DNA of 64,000 nucleotides from Novosphingobium album (ex Liu et al. 2023) (GCF_029076845.1 NZ_JARESE010000050.1:103501-167500), one strand, 5' to 3'; shown: positions 27,067-37,001, numbered from the stretch's first letter. Program-made: numbers and translations. Notes: generated by a model from the letters alone, not told the origin.

Positions 27067-29685
27067 TCAGCCGAACGGCCGCAGGGTCAGGCGTATCCAC
27101 AGCTCGCGGCCCGGGTCCATGTAGCAGAGCATCTCGTCGGTGCCCGCCGGCCCCACCTGGCCGCCCGGCGTGCTGGCCGAGGCGCCGGTGATCTCGCCGC
27201 CGAGCAGGCCGTTCTGGAAGTTGGAGGGGGAGCAATTGCTTGCGGTGTATTCGCGCGTCAGGTTCTTGCCGATCAGCGCCACTTCCCAGCGATCGTCCTT
27301 GTCCTTCAGCGTGATGCCCGCGTCGAACTTGACATAGCCCTTCTGGTAGAAGTCCTCGCGGATGCCGGGGCCGGACAGGAATTTCGAGGTGAAGTAGGTG
27401 TTGTTGCTCAGCACCAGGTTCATCGTGTTGCCCACCGGCAGCTCGTAATCGAAGCCGGCATTGCCGCTCCAGTCCGGCGCGCGCAGGAACGGCGCGCCCG
27501 AAAGATCCTGCGCGAAATAGAGCCCGTTGGACGCAAGCTGCTGGTTGCAGCCCGCCTCGAACGTCTGCCCGCCATAGCAGGGCACGTTGTCCAGCCGCTT
27601 GAAGCGCGCATGGGTATAGTTGACCGCGCCGTTCAGCGTCAGCCCGTCGATCGCGCGCGGGCTGAAATGCGCTTCGATCTCGGCGCCATAGCTGCGCCCG
27701 CTGCCGGCATTGACCGTGCGGATGACCGGCAGCGATCCCACCGTCGGCTCGATGCCGCCGACTTGCAGGCCAGTGTACTTGTAGTTGAACGCGCCCAGGC
27801 TGAAATTGAGCTGGTTGTCCAGCGCGCGGCCCTTGATGCCGCCTTCGATGCCGCTGACCTTCTCGTCGCCGAACGAGTTGTCGAGATAAGTGTTCAGCCC
27901 TTCCAGCGTCGGCGGCGTGGCGATGCTGAACGAGCCGGACTTGTAGGCGATCTTGTAGGAGGCGAACAGGTTGAGGTCCGGCGTCGGCTTGTAGGTGATC
28001 GTCAGTTCGGGCGATGTCCGGGTCGATCCGATCCGCGGCGTCGCCGTCGGCGGGGCATAGCCGCCGGCCGCGCTGGCCGGCGCCAGGCCGGCGGCGATAT
28101 TGCCGAGCAGGGTCAGCGAGTTGAACAGGTAGGGGTCTTGCCGCCGGGTCTCGTTGGTCACGCGCAGGCCGCCCGAAAGCTCGACATCGGGCACGATCCG
28201 GTAGCGCACCTGGCCAAAGGCCGACCAGGACGAGATGGTGAAGCGGTTCACCCCGTCCTGCAGCGGGATGCCTGAGGCGCCCGCCGCGATGAAGAAGGTG
28301 TTGGGGAACAAGGTGATGCGATCGGAGACCTTGCCCGTCTGGTAGAAGCCGCCGATGGTGAAATTGAACGGCGTTTCGAAATCGCTGTTGACGCGCACTT
28401 CCTCGGTGAAGTCACGCCGCCGGAAGCGCGGGTTCGAGACCGAGAGCAGCGGCCCGGAAAGGGCCGCGAACGAGGTGTTGAACAGGCTGTGCGAATGCAG
28501 GTTGTAGTACCCCGTCAGCGAGGTCACGGTGACGCGGTCGAGCAGGTTGTAGTTAAGCTCCAGCGTGCCGTAGCGCTGGCTGCTTTCCACGAAGGACATG
28601 CCGTTCGCCGGTTCCATGTTGACGAAATTGGCCGGGTTCATGTCGACGGTGTAGCCCACGCGGTCCAGCTTGCAGGTGTCGCTCGGGTTGATGAAGGGGG
28701 CATTGCCGAAGGCCGGCACCCCGGCGACGCCATCGGGGCACGATTTGAGCTGGCCGTTTTCCGCGTTGATCGTGTTGTCGTGGACGTAGTTGACCTTGAG
28801 CTTGGCCGAGAAGTCCTCGCTCGGCTCCCAGATCACGGTGCCGCGGATCTGGTAGTTTTCGCCATGCCCCGTGCGGCTGTGGCGCGGCGTCATCCCGCCC
28901 AGCGCCGATACCGGCAGGTTCACTCCCGGCGCCGGGCTGAAGGTCGCGTCGGCCGGCACCACCGCGCGATTGTAGTAATAGCCGTCGCTCTTCGAATACA
29001 TGCCGGCAAGCCGCATCCTGAGCGTGGAGGAGACAGGCCCCGAAACGAAGCCTTCGAAGCGCCGGGTATGGGCCTCGGCCTCGTAGGCGGCGGTCGCCTT
29101 GGCTTCCAGCTCGTAAGTCGGATCGGCGGTGTGGATCGAGATGACGCCGCCGGTGCTGCTCTTGCCGTAGAACAGCGATTGCGGGCCCTTGAGCACTTCG
29201 ACCTGGCCGACATCGAACATGCCGCTGGAAAAGGCGAGGCCCTGGCCCAGCGGCAGGCCATCGATGTTGAGTGTCACCGACTGGTCGATGCCCGGATCGA
29301 ACGAGCTGGTGCCCACGCCGCGCAGCGTCACCTGCTGGCCGATCGAAAGCACCGCCGTGCCGATCATCAGGCCGGGCGTGAGCTTGGTCAGATCCTTGAG
29401 GTCCAGCGTCTGCTGCCGCGCCAGCATCTCGCTGGTCACGACCTTTTCGATCACCGGCACGTCGAGCATGGTCTCCTGCCGCTTGCGCGCGGTGACGATG
29501 ATCTCGCCGGGGCTGGAACTGGCCGCCGGGCGGCTCTCCCGGTCGCTGGCGGGACGCTCCTGGGCCAGCGCCGCGCCGCCGGACGCGAACGCGGCGAGCG
29601 AGCCGGCGCCCAGCAGCGCGGCCCTGATCGCAAAACAGCTTGCGTTACGGCGTTTCCCGCCCGTCACGGTCATGTTGGAATGCAT
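27067..29685 (-). CDS. TonB-dependent outer-membrane receptor
   Basis: 872 residues. Signal peptide (about 1-42, ending ALA-QER), TonB box-like EIIVTARKRQE, a plug domain (LTKLTPGL, RGVGTSSFDPGIDQSV, VEVLKGPQSLFYGKSSTGG), then a long beta barrel ending in Phe-Gly with an aromatic-rich last strand (ELWIRLTLRPFG). Typical of the large sphingomonad receptor family that takes up complex organic substrates as well as siderophores; the ligand is unknown. GGGAGAGG lies 7 bases before the ATG at 29685. Alone on its strand, convergent with LysR. Energised by TonB, for example that at 6213. Confidence 0.95.
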   Translation of the reverse strand: MHSNMTVTGGKRRNASCFAIRAALLGAGSLAAFASGGAALAQERPASDRESRPAASSSPGEIIVTARKRQETMLDVPVIEKVVTSEMLARQQTLDLKDLTKLTPGLMIGTAVLSIGQQVTLRGVGTSSFDPGIDQSVTLNIDGLPLGQGLAFSSGMFDVGQVEVLKGPQSLFYGKSSTGGVISIHTADPTYELEAKATAAYEAEAHTRRFEGFVSGPVSSTLRMRLAGMYSKSDGYYYNRAVVPADATFSPAPGVNLPVSALGGMTPRHSRTGHGENYQIRGTVIWEPSEDFSAKLKVNYVHDNTINAENGQLKSCPDGVAGVPAFGNAPFINPSDTCKLDRVGYTVDMNPANFVNMEPANGMSFVESSQRYGTLELNYNLLDRVTVTSLTGYYNLHSHSLFNTSFAALSGPLLSVSNPRFRRRDFTEEVRVNSDFETPFNFTIGGFYQTGKVSDRITLFPNTFFIAAGASGIPLQDGVNRFTISSWSAFGQVRYRIVPDVELSGGLRVTNETRRQDPYLFNSLTLLGNIAAGLAPASAAGGYAPPTATPRIGSTRTSPELTITYKPTPDLNLFASYKIAYKSGSFSIATPPTLEGLNTYLDNSFGDEKVSGIEGGIKGRALDNQLNFSLGAFNYKYTGLQVGGIEPTVGSLPVIRTVNAGSGRSYGAEIEAHFSPRAIDGLTLNGAVNYTHARFKRLDNVPCYGGQTFEAGCNQQLASNGLYFAQDLSGAPFLRAPDWSGNAGFDYELPVGNTMNLVLSNNTYFTSKFLSGPGIREDFYQKGYVKFDAGITLKDKDDRWEVALIGKNLTREYTASNCSPSNFQNGLLGGEITGASASTPGGQVGPAGTDEMLCYMDPGRELWIRLTLRPFG

Positions 29686-30037
29686 CTCGCCTCTCCCTTG
29701 CAAGAACCTCACCGGGGAGAAGCCGCCCTTGCGCGGCGCGCGGCTACATGCGTCGATGTCCCATGCCTTGCCCGCTCACGAACAGGCGGGGCAGGGCCGG
29801 GGCCCCCACGAATGTATCCGGGATGCATGGCGATCCGGCTGGCTCCGCCACCGAATCCGCGCAAGGCATCCACTCTCCCAATGCGGGCTGTCGCCCGTCT
29901 CATATGCGTCAGGTTGGATCAGAAAGCCGGTGTTGTCGAGAAGGAATTTTGACAGTCGCTTAGGATCGCCGGCCGTCACGAATAACCTATTGTATATGGG
30001 GGATTGCTTGGCCGGCAGAGCCACTGCGCCAGCCCGA
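29686..30037. other. 352-base non-coding gap
   Basis: Between the receptor start and the stop of the Hsp70-like gene (both on the reverse strand). No credible gene. It holds the receptor promoter region, an imperfect GC stem-loop at 29765-29797 (GCCTTGCCC pairing with GGGCAGGGC, one G-U pair, 15-base loop), and a short AT-rich stretch near 29980-30000. No recognised operator. Confidence 0.5.
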
Positions 30038-31354
30038 CTAGTCCCCGGCCGGCGCGGTCCAGGCTGGCAAGTCTGGGTCTTCGCCCACCAGCGCCAGGCC
30101 GTGGGCGATCGAGGTCAGCTCGTCGCCGCTGTCGATCCGGCTTTGCGCGAAGCGGCTTTCGAACAGGCGGCGCACCGCCGGGATCAGCGATGAGCCGCCG
30201 GTCAGGAACACATGGTCGATCTGGTCGGCGCGCAAGCCGGCGCCGGCCAGCGCCGTATCGACCGCTTCGGCGATGCGCTGGAGATCGGGCGCGATCCAGC
30301 TTTCGAATTCCTCGCGGCTCACCTCCGCCTCGATCGCCAGGTCGGGCCCCGCGAAGCGGAAGACGGCGTGGGTCTCGCTCGAAAGGGCGCGCTTCACCTG
30401 GCCCACCGCTTCGTAGAGCGCGTGGCCCAGCTCGTTCTCGATCACCGCGATCATGCGCCCGATCGCGGCCGGCTGGGTGGCACTGCGCTGCAGCCGCGCC
30501 AGCTCGGCCAGCGTGCGGCGGTTGCGCATCAGCGCCAGGCGCGACCAGTCGCCGAAATCGGTGAAATAGCCTTCCTGGATTTCCAGCACCTTGTCGAACG
30601 AGCGATAAGTGCCGCCCTTGCCCAGCATCGGCAGGACAAGCTGGTTCATGATCCGGTAGTCGAACCTGTCCCCGGCGATGCCGACGCCGGCCGAGCCGAG
30701 CGGAACGCAGCGGCGCGCGGCACCGGGCGCCTCGACGCGCACGATCGAGAAGTCGCTGGTGCCGCCGCCGAAGTCCGCCACCAGCAGGGTGGCCGCATCG
30801 TTCAGGCGCGAGGCGAAGCCATAGGCCGCGCCCAGCGGTTCGTAGACATAGTGGATCTCGCACCCGAACAGCGCGAACATCGCGTCATAGCGCGCCCGCG
30901 CCAGCGCCGGGTCCGGGCGCGCGCCGACATAGCGCACCGGGCGGCCCACCACGATGCGCTCGGGCCGGGCGCGCATGTCCGCGCCGCCATGGGCCAGCAG
31001 GTGTTCCAGGAAGATGCGCCCCAGCTCCTCGAAGCGCAGGCGCTTTTCGAACACGGTCGCGTGCTCGAACGTGGCATTGGCGGCCATCGACTTGAACGAT
31101 TGCAGGAAGCGGCTGCCTTGCGGAAAATCCAGGAACTCGGCGATGGCCCAGGGCCCGGCTTCATGGGCAAGGCCGCCGCGCCGGGCCTCATCCTGCCAGA
31201 AGCACAGTGCCGAGCGGAACACCGAACCCGTGCCATCGGGCGCGGCGAAGTCCACCAGCCGCGCGTCCCCGTCGCCCGTCGCCAGCGCGACGACCGAATT
31301 GGTGGTGCCGAAATCGATCCCGATGGTGCGTGCACCCGGCCGGCCCACGGGCAT
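30038..31354 (-). CDS. Hsp70-family (YegD-like) chaperone ATPase
   Basis: 438 residues. Only the nucleotide-binding actin/Hsp70 fold is present; the substrate-binding lid of DnaK (about 600 residues total) is absent, as in YegD. Seen: phosphate 1 loop IGIDFGTTNSVVAL near the N-terminus, phosphate 2 region LLVADFGGGTSDFSIV, and the adenosine motif VFLTGGSSLIPAVRRLF. Starts 84 bases downstream of the CzcC-like gene on the same strand and might be read from that transcript. Client unknown. Confidence 0.9.
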   Translation of the reverse strand: MPVGRPGARTIGIDFGTTNSVVALATGDGDARLVDFAAPDGTGSVFRSALCFWQDEARRGGLAHEAGPWAIAEFLDFPQGSRFLQSFKSMAANATFEHATVFEKRLRFEELGRIFLEHLLAHGGADMRARPERIVVGRPVRYVGARPDPALARARYDAMFALFGCEIHYVYEPLGAAYGFASRLNDAATLLVADFGGGTSDFSIVRVEAPGAARRCVPLGSAGVGIAGDRFDYRIMNQLVLPMLGKGGTYRSFDKVLEIQEGYFTDFGDWSRLALMRNRRTLAELARLQRSATQPAAIGRMIAVIENELGHALYEAVGQVKRALSSETHAVFRFAGPDLAIEAEVSREEFESWIAPDLQRIAEAVDTALAGAGLRADQIDHVFLTGGSSLIPAVRRLFESRFAQSRIDSGDELTSIAHGLALVGEDPDLPAWTAPAGD

Positions 31355-31438
31355 GGCTGAACGTCCTTCTACAAGCGGAGCGGCCGGCGCCTATGGCAGC
31401 GTGGCGGCGATCGCGCAACCGTGCCGGCCGGCGCGGGT

Positions 31439-32674
31439 TCATCCGGCCTCCTCGCCGATCCATATCTCATGCGAATCGATGCGCAGCCGGGTGAGCGCGC
31501 GCATGGCCTCGGTGCGGGCCTGGGCTTCGGCGCGGAACGCATCGTGGACTTGCCGTTCGCCCAGCAGTTCGTCGGCAAGGTCGATCTCGCCGGCCTTGTG
31601 GCCCAGCCGCAGCTTGGTCAGCGCGGCGATCTGGGCGTCCAGCCCTTCGCGGGCGCGCTGCCAGGCGGCGAAGCTGTATCGCGCCAGCGCCATGTCGCCT
31701 TCGGCCATTTCCGTCACCGCGTAATGCGTCGCGGTCACATCGGCGCGGGCCGCGCTGGCTTCGGCCTCGGCCTGGTCGGCCAGCGCTTGCCGGTGGCCGC
31801 CGCCCAGCGGGATCGAGAAGAGCACGCCCGCGCCGCGTTCGGCGCCCTCGCGCTCGGAAAACAGCCGCACCCCCAGTGAGGGGTCGGCCACGCGATCGGC
31901 CCGCGCGCGTCGGGCGGCGGCATCGGTGCGCGATGCCTGCGCGTCGGCGGCGGCGATCTCGTGGCTGCGCGCGATGACGAGTTGCCCCAGCGCGGCAAGG
32001 CCGGCTTCGGGCAGGCTGGGCTGGGGCACCGGCTCGGGGCTTGCGGGCAGCGGCAGCGTGGGGAACTGCGCGGCCAGCCGCGCACGGGCCAGCGCCTCGC
32101 GCCCTTGCGACTGTTCGGCGGCCAGCCGCGCCGAACCTAGCAGCGCTTCGGTCTGGTCGGCCTCAAGCTGCGCCGCGTCGCGCAAGGCGACGCGGCGGCG
32201 CACCGCGTCGAGCAGCTTGGCGTAGTTTTCCACCGCCTGCCGGTCGACTCGCGCTTCCTGCGCGGCGCCCAGCCAGTCCCACCAGCTTTCGGACAGCAGC
32301 ACCGCCGTCTGGTGGCGCACGTCCTCGGCCCGGTTCTCGGCGGCGGCGACGCCGAACGCGCCGATCTCGCGATCGAGCCGGGCCTTGCCGGGCAGGCGGA
32401 CCGCGCGCAGGAGCTGCGCGTCGTATTCGTCGTAATGCCCTTCGCGATCGACCGCGCGGTTGACGTAGCTGCCGCTCAGCGTGATCTCGTGGCTGCCGCG
32501 CGCCAGGGCCCGCGCCTCGGCCCTGGCCGCCCCGGTTCGCGCCTGCGCGGCCTGGACCGAGGGATGCGCATCCAGCGCGGCGATGACCGCGGCCGGATCG
32601 GGCAGGCCGGGCTCGGCCCGCAGCGCGGCGGGGAGGGTGAGCGCGGCGGCGGCCAGCAGGATCGCCTTACGCAT
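31439..32674 (-). CDS. czcC-like: TolC-family outer-membrane factor of heavy-metal efflux (CzcC-like)
   Basis: 411 residues, shorter than NodT-type factors and without a lipobox: signal peptide ending ALRA-EPG. Contains long amphipathic helices with two OEP repeats (ARTGAARAEARALARG and FSIPLGGGHRQALADQAEAEASAARAD). Its start overlaps the permease stop by 8 bases. Gene order on the transcript is B-A-C, different from the classical czcCBA. Forms the exit duct for the permease at 32667. Confidence 0.88.
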   Translation of the reverse strand: MRKAILLAAAALTLPAALRAEPGLPDPAAVIAALDAHPSVQAAQARTGAARAEARALARGSHEITLSGSYVNRAVDREGHYDEYDAQLLRAVRLPGKARLDREIGAFGVAAAENRAEDVRHQTAVLLSESWWDWLGAAQEARVDRQAVENYAKLLDAVRRRVALRDAAQLEADQTEALLGSARLAAEQSQGREALARARLAAQFPTLPLPASPEPVPQPSLPEAGLAALGQLVIARSHEIAAADAQASRTDAAARRARADRVADPSLGVRLFSEREGAERGAGVLFSIPLGGGHRQALADQAEAEASAARADVTATHYAVTEMAEGDMALARYSFAAWQRAREGLDAQIAALTKLRLGHKAGEIDLADELLGERQVHDAFRAEAQARTEAMRALTRLRIDSHEIWIGEEAG

Positions 32675-35600
32675 CGGCCGTCTCCCCGCTCGTGTCGCCG
32701 GTCGTCAGCGGGTGCGCGCGGTCGCCCGCCTCGCGTTCGGCCCGGCTTTCGCCGAAGCGTTCGTACAGCATCGGCAGCAGGATCAGCGTCAGCAGCGTGG
32801 AGGAGATCAGCCCGCCGATGACGACGATCGCCAGCGGCTTCTGGATTTCCGATCCGGGCCCGCTGGCGAACAGCAGCGGCACCAGGCCGAAGGCGGCGAT
32901 CGTCGCGGTCATCAGCACCGGGCGCAGGCGCCGTTCCGCTCCGCGCCGCACCGCCTGCGCCAGCGGCACGCCGCCCTCGCGCAACTGGCGGAAGTAGCTG
33001 ACCATGACCAGGCCGTTGAGCACGGCGATGCCGAGCAGGGCGATGAACCCGACCGAGGCGGGCACCGACAGGTATTCGCCCGAAACCGCCAGCGACAGCA
33101 TCCCGCCGACCAGCGCGAAGGGGATGTTGACCAGGATGAGCAGCGAGGCGCGCACCGAGCCGAGCGTCGCGTAAAGCACGATGAAGATCATCACCAGCGA
33201 GATCGGCAGCACCACCATCAGCCGGGCCGAGGCGCGCTGCTGGTTTTCGAACTGCCCACCCCAGACGATGCGGTAGCCCTGCGGCAGCGTGACATGGGTG
33301 GCGACGTCGGCCTTGGCCTGCTCGACATAGCCGACCAGGTCGCGGCCCGAGACGAACGCCTGCACCATGGCGAAGCGCGAGCCGTTTTCGTGCTCCAGCT
33401 TCACCGGGCCTTCGGTCCGCTCCACGCGGGCGACGTCGCTGGCGCGCACCAGCTGGCCGGTGGGCGTGCGATAGAGCTGGTCGGCGAAGTCCTGCGCGCC
33501 CAGCGCCTGCCCTTCGCCCCGGATCACGATCGGCACCCGGCGCACGCCATCGGCCACCACGCCGGCGCGCACACCTTCGACTTGCGCGCGCATCGCGTCC
33601 TGCAGGTCGCTCACCGGCATTCCGGCGCGGCCGGCGGCGACGCGGTCGATATCGAGCTGGAGATAGTCGACCCGGTCGTTGGCCACGGTCATCGCCTCGC
33701 TGGTGCCGGGTATGGCTTCCAGCCGGGTCTGGATCTGGCCGGCCAGCCGGGCCAGCTCGGCAAGGTCGGGCCCGAAGATCTTGATCGCCAGATCGCCGCG
33801 CGCGCCGGTGAGCATTTCGGAGATCCGCATCTCGATCGGCTGGGTGAAGCTGGGCTCGATCCCCGGCAGCCCGGCCAGCGCCTGGCGCAATTGCTCGACG
33901 AGCCAGTCCTTGTCGGCCACGCGCCATTCCTCGCGCGGCTTGAGCTTGAGGAAGCTGTCGGTCTCGTTGAGGCCCATCGGATCGAGGCCGAGTTCGTCCG
34001 AGCCCACGCGGGCGACCACCTCGGTGACTTCGGGCACTTGCGACAGGATCGCGCGCTGCACCTTGAGATCGCCCTCGACACTGTGATCGAGCGAGATCGA
34101 CGGCAGCTTGGTGAGCTGGACGATGATCGAGCCTTCGTCCATCGTCGGCAGGAAGGTCTTGCCCGTCACCGAATAGGCACCGACGGTGAGGAGCAGCGAG
34201 ATCCCGGCAACGGTGTAGACCAGCCTGGGCCGCTGGAAGGCGCCCGCCAGCAAGGCGTGATAGCGCGGGCCGATCTGGCGCATCAGCCAGGGTTCGTGAT
34301 GCGCATCGCCGGCTTTCACTTTCAGCACGTAGAAGGCCAGCACCGGCACCAGCGTGAGCGAGAGCACCAGCGCCGAGAGCAGCGCCAGCACGATGGTGAG
34401 CGCCACGGGCGAGAACAGCTTGCCTTCCAGCCCCTGCAGCGTGAACAGCGGCAGGAACACCAGCGCGATGATCGCCATGCCCGATGCCACCGGCTTGGCC
34501 ACTTCGGTGGCGGCGACGAACACGTTGTGCAGCTTGCCCATGCGCGCGTGTCTGGGATCGGACAGCCGCTCGACCACGTTCTCCACCACCACCACCGCGC
34601 CATCCACCAACATGCCCACGGCGATGGCCAGGCCCCCCAGGCTCATCAGGTTGGCGGTCAGCCCGATGGCGTGCATGAAGATGAAGGTGAGCAGCGCCGC
34701 CATCGGCAGGGCCAGCGCCACGATCAGCGATGCGCGCACGTCGCCCAGGAACAGCAGCAGCAGCACGACGACCAGCAGCGTCGCTTCGAGCAGCGCTTCC
34801 TCCACCGTGCCGACCGCGTGCTCGATCAGGTGCGAACGATCATAGAAGACCGAAACCGTCATGCCTTTGGGCAGGCTGGCCTCCACTTCGGCCAGCCGCT
34901 CCTTGACGCCGGCGACGACCAGCGCCGCGTCGGCGCCGCGCAGGCCGATCACCAGCCCTTCCACGGCCTCGCCCTTGCCGTTGTGCGAAACGGCGCCATA
35001 GCGCGTCAGGCTGCCGGTGCGTACGCGCGCGACATCGCTTACCCGCACGACCCGGCCGCCGTCGCCGCGCACGACGATGGCGGCGAGATCGTCCGGCGTG
35101 GCGATCGCGCCCCTGGCGCGCACGATCAGCGCTTCCTCGCCGGAAACCAGGCGGCCCGCGCCGTCGTTGCGGTTCGATGCCTCGATCGCGGCGGCCAGGT
35201 CCGTCACGGCCAGGCCCGCCGCCGCCAGCGCGGAAACGTCGGGAACCACCTCGAACGTCTCGACATAGCCGCCCAGCGCGTTGACATCGGCGACGCCGGG
35301 AACCGTGCGCAGCGCGGGGCGGATCACCCAGTCGAGCGTGCGCCGCTTTTCGGCAAGGCTCTGCGGCCCTTCGATCGTGAACATGTACATGTCGGACAGC
35401 GGGGTGGAGATCGGCGCCATGCCGCCGCTCACGCTCGCGGGCAGATCGCCCGTGACGCCGTTCAGCCGTTCGGCCACCTGGCTGCGCGCCCAGTAGATGT
35501 CGGTGCCTTCGGCGAAATCGATCGTGATATCGGCGATCGCGTACTTGGCCACCGAGCGCAGCGTCGCCTGTTGCGGGATGCCCAGCATTTCCATCTCGAT

Positions 35601-35804
35601 CGGCGTGATGACGCGGCTCTCGACTTCCTCGGGCGTCATGCCGGGCGCCTTGAGGATGATCTTGACCTGGGTGGAGCTGATATCGGGAAAGGCATCGATC
35701 GGCAGGCGCAGGAATGCCCAGGCGCCCAGCCCGGCCAGCCCCAGCGCGAGGCCGATGACAGCCAGCCGCAAGGCCAGCGCGCGTTCGACGAGCTTGGCGA
35801 GCAT
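32667..35804 (-). CDS. czcA-like: HME-family RND heavy-metal efflux permease (CzcA/CusA type)
   Basis: 1045 residues. Begins LVERALALRLAVIGLALGLA; DAFPDISSTQVKI and SVSGGMAPISTPLSDMYMF are typical HME segments. The metal/proton motif reads AVGMLVDGAVVVVENV at 395-410: Asp401 and Glu408 are kept, but the first acidic residue of CzcA (Asp402 in DFG) is Ala395. The C-terminal relay region is GIAVLNGLVMVSYFRQL. Divalent versus monovalent metal preference is therefore not certain. Middle gene of the operon; 4 bases after the adaptor stop. Confidence 0.93.
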   Translation of the reverse strand: MLAKLVERALALRLAVIGLALGLAGLGAWAFLRLPIDAFPDISSTQVKIILKAPGMTPEEVESRVITPIEMEMLGIPQQATLRSVAKYAIADITIDFAEGTDIYWARSQVAERLNGVTGDLPASVSGGMAPISTPLSDMYMFTIEGPQSLAEKRRTLDWVIRPALRTVPGVADVNALGGYVETFEVVPDVSALAAAGLAVTDLAAAIEASNRNDGAGRLVSGEEALIVRARGAIATPDDLAAIVVRGDGGRVVRVSDVARVRTGSLTRYGAVSHNGKGEAVEGLVIGLRGADAALVVAGVKERLAEVEASLPKGMTVSVFYDRSHLIEHAVGTVEEALLEATLLVVVLLLLFLGDVRASLIVALALPMAALLTFIFMHAIGLTANLMSLGGLAIAVGMLVDGAVVVVENVVERLSDPRHARMGKLHNVFVAATEVAKPVASGMAIIALVFLPLFTLQGLEGKLFSPVALTIVLALLSALVLSLTLVPVLAFYVLKVKAGDAHHEPWLMRQIGPRYHALLAGAFQRPRLVYTVAGISLLLTVGAYSVTGKTFLPTMDEGSIIVQLTKLPSISLDHSVEGDLKVQRAILSQVPEVTEVVARVGSDELGLDPMGLNETDSFLKLKPREEWRVADKDWLVEQLRQALAGLPGIEPSFTQPIEMRISEMLTGARGDLAIKIFGPDLAELARLAGQIQTRLEAIPGTSEAMTVANDRVDYLQLDIDRVAAGRAGMPVSDLQDAMRAQVEGVRAGVVADGVRRVPIVIRGEGQALGAQDFADQLYRTPTGQLVRASDVARVERTEGPVKLEHENGSRFAMVQAFVSGRDLVGYVEQAKADVATHVTLPQGYRIVWGGQFENQQRASARLMVVLPISLVMIFIVLYATLGSVRASLLILVNIPFALVGGMLSLAVSGEYLSVPASVGFIALLGIAVLNGLVMVSYFRQLREGGVPLAQAVRRGAERRLRPVLMTATIAAFGLVPLLFASGPGSEIQKPLAIVVIGGLISSTLLTLILLPMLYERFGESRAEREAGDRAHPLTTGDTSGETADA

Positions 35805-35808
35805 GGCC

Positions 35809-36948
35809 CTATTCCCCGCCCAGCAGCGACTTGAGCTCGGCGACGCCGCTGACCGCCACCGCTTCCCCGGCGTTCAGTCCGGTGGAAATCACCGCCCGGC
35901 CATCGGCCTGCGCAACGACCGTGACCTTGCGGCGGGCAAAGCGCGTGCCCTGGCGCACGAAGACGCAGTCCTGCCCGTCGATCCGCGTCACCGCCTCCAC
36001 GGGCACCGAGACACCTTGCCGGCGGGGCGCGCTGTCGGTCGCGCGGATCACGGCCATCACGCTTTGCCCCGGCACCAGCCCCGGCGCGGCCGGCAGGCTC
36101 GCCTTGGCGAGGATCGAGCGGGTGGCCGGGTCCAGCGAAGCGCCGACCGAAAGGATCCGGCCGGTCAGCTTGCCGCCGGCCGCGCCGGGCGCGGGCACGT
36201 CCACCGCCATGCCCGGCCGCACGGTGTTGGCCAGCCGCTCGGGAAGCTGGAGGTCCAGCGTCAGGCGCGCGGTGTTCTCGATCACGAATGGCGCCTTGTC
36301 GCCGCCGACCGGCCCGCCAGTCTCGACCGCGACGCTGGCGACGCGCCCGGCGATTGGCGCGTGGAGCACGGCGCTGCCGTCGCGCCCCGCGCCGCCCAGC
36401 GCGAGCAGGCGGCGGTTTTCCGCGATCGTCGCTTCGGTGCGCCGCATAGCCGCGCGCGCCTCGTCGGCGCGCGCGCCGGCGACGATGCCTTCGCGCGCCA
36501 GCATCGCCAGCCGTTCCGCCTGCGCGCGCTCCACCGCCAGATCGGCCTTCGCGCGGGCCAGCTCGGCGCCGAACTGCACGGGCTGGGCGGCGCGCACCAT
36601 CGCGAGCGGCTGGCCCGCCGCCACCTGTTCGCCTTCCAGCACCAGCACGCGCACGGCCACGCCGGCAAACGGCGCCGTCACCGCCACGCGCGCTTGCGGC
36701 GGCAGCGTGACCTGGCCCGGCACGGTGCCCAGCGGCACGCCTTCGGCCGGTGCCGCCGCTTCCAGGCGGATGCCCAGCCTGGCGATCTGCTGCGCGCTCA
36801 GCGCGCCGGGCTGTGCCGCCGGGGCCTGCGGCGCGGGCGCGCCGTCAGGCTGGCCGGTGCCTCCGACGAAATAGTACCCCAGGCACGCGAGCGCGATCAG
36901 CGCCGTGCCGGCGCCCGCCATGATCTTCTTGTCCATGCGCGTGGACAT
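35809..36948 (-). CDS. czcB-like: HME-RND membrane-fusion protein (CzcB-like)
   Basis: 379 residues. N-terminal anchor (about 10-28), Gly/Pro/Ala-rich spacer, barrel-sandwich (VTAPFAGVAVRVLVLEGEQV and VLHAPIAGRVASVAVETGG), hairpin between them, and a C-terminal barrel with CVFVRQGTRFARRKV. No His-rich metal-binding N-terminal domain as in some CzcB or CusB proteins. Three in-frame ATGs occur (36948, 36936, 36921); the first is used, though the inverted repeat 7 bases upstream leaves little room for a ribosome-binding site. First gene of the metal efflux operon, divergent from its two-component regulators. Confidence 0.9.
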   Translation of the reverse strand: MSTRMDKKIMAGAGTALIALACLGYYFVGGTGQPDGAPAPQAPAAQPGALSAQQIARLGIRLEAAAPAEGVPLGTVPGQVTLPPQARVAVTAPFAGVAVRVLVLEGEQVAAGQPLAMVRAAQPVQFGAELARAKADLAVERAQAERLAMLAREGIVAGARADEARAAMRRTEATIAENRRLLALGGAGRDGSAVLHAPIAGRVASVAVETGGPVGGDKAPFVIENTARLTLDLQLPERLANTVRPGMAVDVPAPGAAGGKLTGRILSVGASLDPATRSILAKASLPAAPGLVPGQSVMAVIRATDSAPRRQGVSVPVEAVTRIDGQDCVFVRQGTRFARRKVTVVAQADGRAVISTGLNAGEAVAVSGVAELKSLLGGE

Positions 36949-36954
36949 GGCGGG

Positions 36955-37001
36955 CCAAACTGACAGAACCTTGTCAGTTTGGCTGTCTATCGTCAGTTTC
37001 G
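36955..37001. promoter_or_regulatory. Inverted and direct repeats, likely response-regulator binding region
   Basis: CCAAACTGACA (36955-36965) and TGTCAGTTTGG (36972-36982) form a perfect 11-base inverted repeat around GAACCT. A third half-site, CGTCAGTTTCG, starts at 36991, in direct orientation with the second and 19 bases later. The array fills the divergent gap between the czcB-like and response-regulator genes. Likely an OmpR-type operator; an mRNA hairpin in the czcB leader is an alternative. Confidence 0.65.

Noticed and set aside
32481..35834. 1117-codon open frame opposite the czcA-like gene
   Set aside because: Length is an effect of high G+C with rare stops on the opposite strand; no domain can be recognised and the real gene is a full RND permease.
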